From positions 6,707,324-6,771,323 of the forward strand of contig JASSKH010000028.1 in NCBI GenBank assembly GCA_031763025.1: a stretch of 64,000 bases of DNA, given 5' to 3'. Below are positions 22,598-31,940 of this stretch, piece by piece. Numbering within the stretch: the first letter of the stretch is position 1; every line of letters begins with the position of its first letter. A program made the translations under genes and the position numbers. This stretch comes from Macrocystis pyrifera. Lineage: Eukaryota > Sar > Phaeophyceae > Laminariales > Laminariaceae. The notes beneath the pieces are model-generated. The model did not search any database and was not told the origin of the DNA. It saw only the letters and a program-made list of their open reading frames with translations.

Positions 22598-23563
22598 CTA
22601 TCCGAACCACCGCACACGTTAAGGTCGAGAAGAAAAACAGCACACGTCAAGGTAGAGACGTGTCACAACACACGTTATCAAGGTAGAAATGTAAACCAGC
22701 GCGACACACAATATTAACGTAGAAGGGTGAAACACCGCCAGGGGAACAGCATATATATTCTGTCTCTGCAATGAAAGCCCCTGCGGAGGATGGTGCCGCG
22801 CATGCTCGAAGTTCACAGCTCAACTGCGGCATCACGTATGGGAGGTGGCGGGCGGGAGGTACATCGTACACTGTGTCCGGCCCCCGAAACGGGAGGGCTT
22901 CCATAGCATGACGGTGCTATAAACATTTGCTGTATGTGGGTGCGGAATCAAGCGACGTGCATGCTACTGCTGTAATTGGCGGCGGTGCGCGAGGTGGCCA
23001 CGTTGACCTGCACGTGAAAAACGCGAATTCCCACATTCAATCGGCGAGCGTGCGGCACTCCTGATCACACAACGGGATCACGCAGAGTGCAGGGTGCCAG
23101 CTGCGGAAAAGGTTGCGGGATATTTCGCGAGCGTTTTTGCCCATCAGGTGCTGCTTTCAGCATTTTTTTTTTTTTTTTGACGAATTGATACATACATGCG
23201 CACTCCCCTGCTCAAAGGAGTACACACCCACAGAACGGGAGTAGGAAACATGCAGTAGTCCATCGGTCTATATTTTTTTTTGATGTAGTTTTTCTTGTTC
23301 CCGCAGGAGTTTTTATTTCTCTGTGGTGTCCCCGCCGGGGATCTGGTGGTGCCTACACGGTCAGAATATGGCGGGCGACCAGCTGAAAAAACTTCGGCTA
23401 GTTCACTTTACGTACGTGGGCGGGTGTTGTTTCATGCTCCGTCCAAGATACGACGAAGCCAGGAAAATGACCCACAGCTCGCACAGCTCGCGCAGCTGCA
23501 GAGTACGCATGCACTTAGCCGGTCGCCCAGGTGGTCTACGTAGTAGTTAACCTCGAGTACTAC
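22598..23563. other. no recognised gene
   Basis: It holds a T run near 23162-23178 and another near 23272. No assignable coding, RNA or repeat feature otherwise. Confidence 0.4.
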
Positions 23564-23673
23564 TATTACGGGGGTCCATAGTTAACAGGACCTATGGTAT
23601 ACATAAAAAACCTATATACTTACCTATTTTTACTAACGAAATTTGGTCCCGTTAACTATGGACCCCCGTAATA
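23564..23673 (+). mobile_element. 110-bp MITE, family TTACGGGGG, copy 2
   Basis: TTACGGGGGTCCATAGTTAA with CAGGACC at the left, and GGTCCCGTTAACTATGGACC with CCCGTAA at the right, form a ~27-bp terminal inverted repeat bounded by TA on both sides. This is the best-preserved copy. The internal ~50 bp is AT-rich (CCTATATACTTACC, TTTTTACTAACG). Confidence 0.9.
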
Positions 23674-23699
23674 GCGTTGCTTTTGCAGGTTCGATTTTG

Positions 23700-23905
23700 A
23701 ATGAACATTTTATTCATCGTGAGACACTAGCTGCGGAGAGTGCCTACATCGCGTGGGTAAGCACAATTCGACGCAAGTCGACGAGGGAAGAAAGTGCTGG
23801 AGTCTTCTCGAGATGACAAAGCAGGGTGCGTACCCGTGTAGTAGTGAGAAGGTGGGGGGATGGGAAGAGTCTGCCATGTGTCCCCGGATCTGAGTTCCGA
23901 CTATA
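23700..23905 (+). repeat. ~190-bp dispersed repeat D, copy 1
   Basis: Contains TTCGACGCAAGTCGACGAGG, then GAAGAAAGTGCTGGAGTCTT and a conserved end TGTGTCCCCGGATCTGA. It matches 26098-26280 in the same orientation. Confidence 0.7.
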
Positions 23906-23906
23906 C

Positions 23907-24015
23907 TATTACGGGGTTCCATAGTTAATGGGACCTATGGTACACATAAAAATCTATATATTTACCTATTTTTACTGACAAAATTTGGTCCCGTTAACTA
24001 TGGACCCCCGTAATA
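23907..24015 (+). mobile_element. 109-bp MITE, family TTACGGGGG, copy 3
   Basis: Same structure and orientation as copy 2, 230 bp away: TATTACGGGGTTCCATAGTT at the left and AACTATGGACCCCCGTAATA at the right. The two copies bracket repeat D1 (23700-23905). Confidence 0.9.
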
Positions 24016-24342
24016 GTAAGAACGGGGCAGGAGAAGGAGAGTCGAAGGCAGTGCTGCTGTAGATGTGATAAGAAAAAAGACAAAAAAAAAAACAAAAAAC
24101 AAAAAAACGGCAACACATCACACAGTTAGTACACGACACACACCACTATAAACCTTTGTTTGTGACCACATCAGGCTCAAGTTCATCACGATCTGTATCC
24201 TTCGGAAGGTCGTGCTGTTGGTATTATCTGGGACTTTGGGGAGGGGCTCTACCGGCACAGTACGATAACTGCGGCACCGGCCGCTGCTTCTCGTTTCCTA
24301 ACATGATGCCAGCTCCCAAGAGTTCCCTCCCTGGCCGGGGTT

Positions 24343-25000
24343 CTAGCACACACAGCAGTCTCGGACGACGAGACCCTCGATGGTAGAAAACCATTGACGC
24401 ACACCAACTCCGAGGTCTCCTGGAGACTGCGGGATTCGGCCCCAAACAGTGCCCCGGGCTGGCTGTCTTTGCCCGATCTTCCCAGTCTCTGCTAGTTTAC
24501 GAGACACTATACCCGCGCCCTCCGGGTTATTCCGGCTGAAAACCTTAGACGACTCTGGCGGCTTCCATCTACTCTCTCGCTGAATCGCTCTCTGCGGCAC
24601 CTTCCCTCCGGCCGCCAGTATAGTGGCTGCGCCGATACGCATCGAATGTAGGGCGACTTCGCCGGGATCACCCTCTGTCCTTTCTACCACCTGGCGAAGT
24701 GACCCGAGGGCCTCCGTGTACCCCCACACCCTCTACCCTAACAACCTCATTGCCATACAGACACGCCGGCAGTGGGGCGCTGCCTGGCGATGTCGGATAA
24801 CTCGACAGCATCTCCACCATAAGAGCGACGGCATCGCCGCCTCTGCCACTCCGCAACGCGTCCCCCTAACGTCGTCGTGTGTGCGCACAGTAACCGACCC
24901 GTGTTGAGCTTGGTCGCCCCGGCGACCTCAGAAACAAACTCCGATGCTCGCACAATAGTGGTCTGGTGCCACCGCAACGAGCCCAACTGCCGCCCCCTCG
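24343..25000 (-). pseudogene. decayed tyrosine recombinase (phage-integrase/Crypton-type) fragment
   Basis: The minus strand encodes the C-terminal catalytic half of a tyrosine recombinase in broken frames. One frame gives DAVALMVEMLSSYPTSPGSA and PLPACLYGNEV. Another gives VVERTEGDPGEVALHSMRIG, AATILAAGGKVPQRAIQRES and RWKPPESSKVFSRNNPEGAG, ending VRQWFSTIEGLVVRDCCVC before a TAG. HSMR is the family HxxR motif, and RW fits the later His/Trp position. The position where the nucleophilic Tyr would be expected (KVF-SRNN) is Phe. Frameshifts plus that substitution indicate an inactive copy. Such recombinases occur in Cryptons, DIRS elements and integrated viruses. Which applies here cannot be told. 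The minus-strand frame up to ~25420 may hold more of the N-terminus. Confidence 0.6.
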
Positions 25001-25704
25001 TGTGTACGTGGCCCTACACTCCCTCTCATTAAGGGTTAGCAACGTACGGGGTGCACTACCCCGGATGACGAGGCGAAAGAGTCGTCCGACCTCGCCTCGA
25101 AAAAATAGCCCAACGCGATACACATCTATCTACAGAACGTGGCCGCCCGGACCCCACGACGGGGCCAGGCACTGTCCTTCCAACCACGTGTCTCATGAAA
25201 TCGGGCGGCGAACTCTGTTTGGAGTGCCGGCGGCAACGTGCGACCGCGCACGTAGCTGTGAGCGAGATATTGGGGCGGACGAATGGACGGGTGGGCCCTG
25301 CACTTGCTCCTTTTGTTGCGTATCGGTGTACATCTCGTTCTAACGAAACCTTTCGCCGGTGCGCCCTTCCGTCGGTCGACACGACAATCGAGCACGAATT
25401 TCGACGTATACGAATGAAATACACAGAATTGCTTCGCTTAAGTACGCTTCACTTGTTGTGTGAGGCAAGAGGGGGTGTGCCCTGCAGTACGGCAGTACAG
25501 AAAGTTCAGTATTGTTCATGGACTTCTATTCTGCTTTGTGAAGAGTTTGGCGTATTTTTTTCTCTCAACTTTCAGCTTCTTAATTTTCTTTAATTTTCTT
25601 GACCCTCATAGTTCTGCACTGCTTTGCACAAGATTTTATTTGATACTAATTCCAAGTAATCAGTCCCCCAAAACGGAACTCGCAGTTCTAAAAGGGTTAC
25701 GTAC

Positions 25705-25813
25705 TATTACGGAGGGCCACAGTAAATAGGACCTACGGGACAGACAAAAATCTATATCTTTCCCTATTTTTACCAACAATATTTGGTCCTATTTACTATG
25801 GTCCCCCGTAATA
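25705..25813 (+). mobile_element. 109-bp MITE, family TTACGGGGG, copy 4
   Basis: TATTACGGAGGGCCACAGTA at the left and TACTATGGTCCCCCGTAATA at the right, with the standard AT-rich centre. Confidence 0.88.
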
Positions 25814-25940
25814 TTTGCATGCTGTCGCGTACTGTAAACCTGGAGCTCCACTCAGCAACAATAATGTCGGACTGGAACATGTAAATATTGCACGATACAA
25901 TACTGGTCGCCCCAGTGGCCTACAGCAGTAGTGGTCACCC

Positions 25941-26090
25941 TCGAATGCCACTAAAAGTTGGCCCTGGGTCCGAATCCCAACGTGGTGAGATTTTGAATTT
26001 GCGCGCCAAATCAGCTCGAATGTCACTAAAAGTTGGCCCTGAGTCCGAATCTCAACGTGGTGAGATTTTGAATTTGCGCGCCAAATCAGA
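25941..26090 (+). repeat. two 75-bp tandem units with a tRNA-like T-arm
   Basis: Units at 25941-26015 and 26016-26090 are nearly identical (TCGAATG(C/T)CACTAAAAGT, then TGGCCCTG(G/A)GTCCGAATC). Each contains a stem-loop resembling a tRNA T-arm: GGG-TCCGAAT-CCC in unit 1 and GAG-TCCGAAT-CTC in unit 2. Upstream, GCCA-CTAAAAGT-TGGC could be an anticodon-like stem-loop. There is no 5' tRNA half, so this is not a functional tRNA gene. Confidence 0.6.
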
Positions 26091-26097
26091 AATAGTC

Positions 26098-26280
26098 AAC
26101 TGCTGACAGCGCTTACAGTCAGTGTATAGCGAGGGTATGATTGGCACTTTCCGACGCAAGTCGACCAGGGGAGAAAGGGCTGAAGTCTTCCATGAATGGC
26201 GATAAAAAGCAAGGCAATCAGGGAGTGGGGCGGAGGGGAAGAGGAGCCTCCTGTGTGGCCCCGGATCTGATTATTAATAA
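26098..26280 (+). repeat. ~190-bp dispersed repeat D, copy 2
   Basis: Contains TCCGACGCAAGTCGACCAGG, then GGAGAAAGGGCTGAAGTCTT and TGTGGCCCCGGATCTGA, with order and orientation matching 23700-23905. Each copy lies within 300 bp of a TTACGGGGG MITE. Confidence 0.7.
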
Positions 26281-26611
26281 TAGTATCGTTGTAGGAAGGA
26301 GAGAAAAGAAAGGCGATGTTAATAAATGGCATACGAAAGAAAAAAATGCCGAGGGGCAAATTGACCTCAATTTCAATTTAATTAATTCGTACTGGAAATA
26401 GAGTAAATCATTTATTTTCCGTCTTCGGGCTCACGAAATAGGTTTTGTTAATTTTTTTGTCTTTCTGGCTTCCCTTTGGTTTCTCATTATCATCGGGGAA
26501 TACCAAATGTTCACGGGTGATCAACGTTGAAGCTGATAAAAATAACGACAGCCGGAAGCGAGAGACTAACTAATTGATCCAACCGACCGAGTATAAGCTT
26601 CCATGGAGATA

Positions 26612-26824
26612 CTACTGCTGTTTAGATCGAGCGATATGCACCTTGTAGAGAGAGTGAAGGAAGGCCACGAAGACCGGCGTGACGACGCACGCCATGACAC
26701 CGCCAATCACCAAAAGGAACTCAGAGAAGTCTTTTCCCGACCTTGCCCGGGACTTCATGTTTCTGCGCCTGCGCGTCATCACATGCAAAACGACGGAGGA
26801 AATAGAAATTCCATTTGTTCCCAT
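26612..26824 (-). CDS. possible small single-pass membrane protein or C-terminal exon
   Basis: The minus strand reads RRRRNMKSRARSGKDFSEFL, then LVIGGVMACVVTPVFVAFLH and SLYKVHIARSKQQ before a TAG. A basic stretch followed by ~22 hydrophobic residues and a short basic tail is the layout of a tail-anchored or small integral membrane protein. Two in-frame ATGs are possible starts. An acceptor-like GACGCGCAG precedes GCGCAGAAACATG, so it may be a last exon. No family was recognised. Confidence 0.35.
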   Translation of the reverse strand: MGTNGISISSVVLHVMTRRRRNMKSRARSGKDFSEFLLVIGGVMACVVTPVFVAFLHSLYKVHIARSKQQ

Positions 26825-27658
26825 CCCCTCTGTAAAATGTTAACCTGGCAAATGCCGATGAATAGGTCGAGTGTTGACCGTACAACGACTACATGCAGTA
26901 CGACGACACATCTTATTTTATAAAAACTATTAGACACCTGGTACGTCAGCTGTGAGTTCGACCGATCGAACAGTTGACGATAATCAATTTTGGAGGCTGA
27001 GTATACGTCTGTTCTATATTGGTTTATAGCATAGGGGTTGTGCACTATTCGTCAGTACGAACTATTAATTATTAATATAATTCCGCGTACCGGAGAGGGG
27101 CTACGGCTACGTACGAGTACGCATAGTGAATGGCTGTGTGCTTCTGGAAACCCTCGGATCCTTGGATTACCACCGTAACACAAGAACTTTGTCCCGCCCA
27201 CTTCATGAAATAGTGTGCTACAATCAGTGTGTGTGTTCTTCACATTAAACCGTTCTTCTACTCAGTAGATAGACTCGGGGTGACGCCCTGGGGTGTATGT
27301 TAAAATATACATGTGCTGTATGTATCTTTCATATACCAGTAACCAGGCACCGGTATCCATGATAGGAAGCAACGGTACATGTAGTAGGCGTACTTGTGTT
27401 GTATCCTTCAGTACATCAACCAGGCACCGGTACGAGTACGTATCTTTGTACATACCTGGTAAGAAGCAGCACTACGACGTACATATATTGTGCGTACGCA
27501 TGGTACCATCAGCCGTGGAAATAAACAGCAGTAGTCGTAGTATGCCATCGTACAGAGCATACTACAAAGCCTACACAAAACAAACAGCAGTAGTAGTACG
27601 AATATACAGCTTTCAAAAGCGACTTTGGCCACATATACGAGCTTGAACTATCCCGATC

Positions 27659-28059
27659 GTGCGCTCTTGTCCTCACTGTGAGTCTGGTCTCTTGTTCCGT
27701 CGTCCCTCCGCCACCTCGAGCAAGACAGCCAACAAGACGGCAATGAGCAGAAGGATCGCGTGCGGCATCGGCATCGTCATCGCCACGATCCTCTGCTTTT
27801 TACTTGTCGCAGACGCCTTCCTCATCACCCCCACGCATTTCTGTTCTGCGATCCCCTGATCCATCAACTTTTCGGCTTCATGGCCTGCCCGGCGATGACG
27901 GTGGTGGTGGTGGTGGTGGTCGGCATTCGTGTGCGAAGCATTACTGTGGGCGTTTCCGCAGGGCGAGACGAGCAACTGCGGCAACGTATCTTGTACATAC
28001 CAGTAAAAAAGTGACAGTTGATGAGACAAGGTCCGCAAGCGGCTTGCGGTTTTTGACAA
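27659..28059. other. ambiguous region with open frames on both strands, each with a hydrophobic segment
   Basis: Plus frame 27659-27859 reads MSRRIACGIGIVIATILCFL and LVADAFLITPTHFCSAIP. Minus frame 27673-28059 reads HEAEKLMDQGIAEQKCVGVM, RKASATSKKQRIVAMTMPMP and a hydrophobic LLLIAVLLAVLLEVAEG before RRNKRPDSQ. A hydrophobic segment on one strand often yields one on the other, so at most one is real. No splice evidence favours either. Confidence 0.25.
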
Positions 28060-28421
28060 TTAACGAGGATTTCCACAGAAGAAATATGTATCCATATCCA
28101 AGCCACGCCTGCCTGCTCCTTGATGAGCTAAGTACATGGTGCGGGCAATTGTGACCCGGATTTTGGGGGTCTTTGAAAAAAATATGACGGGTATAGCATG
28201 CTCGCTCTTCCATTGCACTTTGTTTTTTTTTTTTTTTTTTTTTTTTGCACCCTGTGACAACAAACAAATATATAATGATCAAGAATGAACGGGTATACCA
28301 AAAGCGGCAGACACCAGCAACAAACATTTCATCACCCGGGCAGCATCTAGGGGAGCCGCTGGCCTACATCTTTGACAAGGAATCGCACATAGAATACGCG
28401 CGTTCGGTTTATCACAATACT

Positions 28422-28650
28422 TGAGGCGTATCACGCAGCTTGCAAAGTTGAGTATCAACTATTTAATCAGTCGAACTCACAGCTGACGCATTTTGAAAAT
28501 ATATATAAAAAAAAATACTTGTAAAATTCGGTAAAAATGGAATATATAAGAGGCGTATTACGCAGCTTGCAAAGTTGAGCATCAACTATTTAATCAGTCG
28601 AACTCACAGCTGACGTATTTCAAAAAATTTATATTAAAAAAAAAAATACA
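28422..28650. repeat. ~100-bp direct repeat, two copies 129 bp apart
   Basis: GAGGCGTATCACGCAGCTTG, CAAAGTTGAGTATCAACTAT and TTAATCAGTCGAACTCACAG occur at 28423 and, with few changes, at 28552. Both copies end in an A-rich tract. Confidence 0.9.
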
Positions 28651-29114
28651 CAACGTTACATTGTCTGTCTCCTGGTCGTCGTGTTGTTTCTCGGCCACAC
28701 ACACATTGACATATATATGACAATGGCGAAGCTGAAGATAATAATACGTGCGTTTCGTTCATAAATAAATGACGAAAACCATGGTTGATTATCATGCCGA
28801 CCGCGCCGACGGAGGTCCGTCTGGAACTTTTGTAGATGTATGCATGCGAACGAGCGAGTCTGTCTACTCGTTCGTCTGCCCCCAGTGTCTCGCTCACCAG
28901 CTACTGCGTGATGAGCATAGCAGATGCACTCGGGCGAACGGCACGACACCGCCCAGTGTTGGTGTGGATAGGTCTAGGGGCTACAGCAGGCCATCGCTGT
29001 GCAGTTTCCTTCCACCCGCCCCTTTTTCTTCCGAAGGTAGACGGAACGGAGCAGCTACACATGGTGTGCGCCACACCGTATTATACTTACTTGCAGTTAT
29101 TGTCCGCGATTGGC

Positions 29115-29215
29115 TGAGAGTAATCCCGAGCTCACAAGGACTTCATTGGTTTACTACCATTGGGGGCCTCGGTCGTCCGAGACTGCGTGTGTTATAGAGC
29201 CCCGGCCAACTGGCT
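29115..29215 (+). pseudogene. 3'-end fragment of the same tyrosine-recombinase element
   Basis: GGTTTACTACCATTGGGGGC, then GGTCGTCCGAGACTGCGTGT and a stop followed by CCCCGGCCA match the last ~60 coding bases and the post-stop bases of the copy at 24343 (read on the minus strand: GGTTTTCTACCATCGAGGGT, CTCGTCGTCCGAGACTGCTG and CCCCGGCCA). It is only a terminal remnant. The larger open frame covering it (28769-29197) has no other recombinase motif. Confidence 0.55.
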
Positions 29216-29324
29216 GAGGGGGGGAACTCTTGGGTACTGGCATCATGATAGGAAACGGTAGGAAACGGAAGCAGCGGCCGGTGCCGCACTTACTTACACG
29301 TTCTACGCCAGCCAGTACAGTATT

Positions 29325-30689
29325 CCTCATTATTTGGTAAATGAGTGGAAGCTTTCACAACTTCCATTTGGAAGTAACAAACTTCCAAAACTTCCGTTTT
29401 GACTTCCAGATGGATGTTTTGCACTTCCAAATGGAAGTTGTGAAAGTCAAAACGGAAGTTTTTTACTTCCAAATGGATGGAAGTTGTGAAAGTCAAAATG
29501 GAAGTTTTTTACTTCCACATGGAAGTTGTGAAAGTCAAAATGGAAGTTTTGGAATGGAAGTTTTGGAAGTCGAGTGGAAACTTCCATTTCGTCCATGGAA
29601 GTTTCCATTTTGGAAGCTAGTGCAAGCCAGTGTAAATTTCCAAAGTGGAAGCCAGTGGAAGCAAAGTGGAAGCTTCTACTGCCATGCCCGGTAGAAGCTT
29701 CGTCCAGCTTCCACTAAGCTTCCATACACCTTGATATGCTTTCACCTACTGTCACCCACTTCCACTTCACGTCTGGAAGTTCCATTTGACTTCTACCTTC
29801 AAGGAAACTTCCATCGGTGTCCGCAGAATCTTCTGTCCACTTCCATCCTCAACCGTAACTTCCACTTACTTCCACCTACTCGCATCCGCTTCCATTCAAC
29901 TTCCACAACTTTCGTTTGGCTTTCAAAACTTCCTTTTTACATTTAATTTCCAACGAAACTCGCATCTGAGTACGCATAATCTTCTGACCACTCCCCCCAT
30001 ATTCAAGCGCGACTTCCACCTATTTGTACGTACTTCTCACGCACTTCCATTAAACTTCCAATGGCTACAGCTTACTTATTTATTTATCTTCCATTTAACT
30101 TCCATTTCAATGAAAACTTCCACGCACGTCCGCAGACGCTTCCATCCACTCCTATATTCAAGATTACCTTCCACTTAATCCCACTCACTTGCATCCGCTT
30201 CTAATTATCCAACTTCCAAAGTTACATGTAACCCCTACTTACACGGAAATTCATATCATCAGCGTTCGCCGAAGCTTCCATACACTCTCGTATGCAAGCA
30301 TAAATTCAACATTATTTCACGTACTTCCACGTGCTTTCATCCACTTCCATTAAACTCCCAAGAAATATGTTTTCCTTGTATTACCATGGCAAACTCCCAT
30401 CTACGTCTGTAGACGCTTCTATCCACTCCCCGGGGCCCATATGTATGTGGGACTTTGGCCTAATTACTTCCTTTTGGAAGTGAAAATGGAAGTTTGGAAG
30501 TCAAAATGCAAGTATTGGAAGTCGGGTATGAGCCTACCACGGGGATCCCATTCCACATTCAACTTCCAAAACCTCCATTTCGACTTCCAAACGGATTTTT
30601 TTTTTCTTCTCCAAAGGGAAGTTTTCGACTTCCAAATGGAAGTTTTGGAAGTCGAGTGGAAGCTTCCACTCATTTACCAAATAATGAGG
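29325..30689. mobile_element. 1.37-kb TIR/foldback element filled with ACTTCCA/TGGAAGT words
   Basis: The left end reads CCTCATTATTTGGTAAATGA and GTGGAAGCTT. The right end (30658-30689) is its reverse complement, AAGCTTCCACTCATTTACCA and AATAATGAGG. The interior has dozens of TGGAAGT or ACTTCCA words. TGGAAGT-type words dominate 29400-29690 and 30470-30660, and ACTTCCA-type words dominate ~29700-30400, so much of the element can self-pair. No protein-coding frame was accepted: open frames here are translations of the words. Confidence 0.8.
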
Positions 30690-30807
30690 TGGACCCAGTA
30701 GATGGGGTAGAGCCCCTCCCCAACGTCGCAGAAAAAAAAGTACCAGGTACCAGGTAACATGACATTTCGAAGGATAAATCAAAGAAGTGTTTCATCAAGC
30801 ACTAAAA

Positions 30808-30920
30808 AAAGAAAGTGCAGCCCTTGTAGGACTGCAGTCCCGTTTTGGCGACAAGCTACTTAGAATTTTGAGCGTGATGTCTCCCAACGGGACTGCAGTT
30901 CTACAACCAGGGTTTAACGT
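30808..30920. repeat. imperfect inverted repeat
   Basis: TTGTAGGACTGCAGTCCCGT at ~30823 and its reverse complement ACGGGACTGCAGTTCTACAA at ~30885 can form a ~20-bp stem with a ~45-nt loop. Each arm is itself partly palindromic around CTGCAG. Confidence 0.7.
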
Positions 30921-31227
30921 TCTGCCCAACCCGAAAGGAGTCCCTATGCTTTGGCGCCGTCAAGATTAGAATCTTGCAGCATATTCTCAGCTCGTTTTTG
31001 TTTTTCACAAAAATGAATAAATTATTATTGTTTCACCACATTTTCCCTCTCGGTTAGTTGTTCCTGTCCAGCTCAGCTCGCATTGTGAGTTTTTAACCTC
31101 GGCGACCGTCTGAATAAGCCGTGGTCACAGGTTTGCCGTACACATAGTATTTGCACACACACGTCGGACAGATAAATATTAGATCACGATCTACATGCAG
31201 TAGATCGTCAACAGATCCTATATTATC

Positions 31228-31435
31228 CTGCCGTTTATACACGTCCAACCAAGGAAACCAGGGGTTTCATGTAGAGCCATGGCATTTTTTACAAGACTAG
31301 TACACTAGTAGATCATGCAGAATATGTGATGGCCCCCACCTGAAACTGCCGTTATAAAGGTCCAACCAAGGAAACCAGGCGCTTCACATAGAGTCATGGC
31401 ATATTCTACAGTACTAGCAAACCTGGCAACGTGAG
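31228..31435. repeat. two ~90-bp tandem units, period ~117 bp
   Basis: Unit 1 carries GTCCAACCAAGGAAACCAGG and GAGCCATGGCATTTTTTACA, and unit 2 carries GTCCAACCAAGGAAACCAGG and GAGTCATGGCATATTCTACA. A short AT repeat follows at 31474-31492. Confidence 0.85.
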
Positions 31436-31654
31436 CGAAATCGTGCAGATCAGGGATACAGCTGGTCCTCAAATATATATATATATATATGCAGGTCACC
31501 AACGATGATCTGTCGGAGGTGTACATATATGTGCTTCCTTGGATGCTATCTCGCGCATAATTCAGCAATCCCACTGCTCGTCGATGCTAATCGAAAGTTG
31601 CAAATGTTGCCAACCCACGCTGGCGCGCCTGCCGCGACCACTGACAGGCAGTTA

Positions 31655-31940
31655 TGTTACACTGACTGACGTTGTGCAAGCTGACAAGTCTTATTGTCAT
31701 TGATTGCTGGCATCAGGTACAAAGGCAGTATTGTTCACTGACATTGTGCAAGCTGGCAAGTCTTATTATCATTGATTGCTGGTATCAGGTACAAAGGCAG
31801 TATTGTTACACTGATATTGTGCAAGCTGACAAGTCTTATTATCATTGATTGCTGGTATCAGGTACAAGGCAGTATTGTTACACTGACATTGTTGTGCAAG
31901 CTGGCAAGTCTTATCATTGATCGCTGGTATCAGGTATAAG
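31655..31940. repeat. four tandem units of ~70-76 bp
   Basis: Each unit carries TGTGCAAGCTG(A/G)CAAGTC, TTATTGTCATTGATTGCTGG or a variant, and ATCAGGTACAAAGGCAGTAT. Unit length shortens toward the right, the last unit being truncated. Confidence 0.9.

Noticed and set aside
28769-29197. 142-codon plus-strand open frame ending at 29197
   Set aside because: Only its last ~20 codons match the recombinase element's 3' end, and in that fragment the frame is not the recombinase frame. The rest has no motif.
29341-30757. Several 60-130-codon open frames inside the ACTTCCA element
   Set aside because: They are translations of the 7-nt word in various frames; none has non-repeat sequence.
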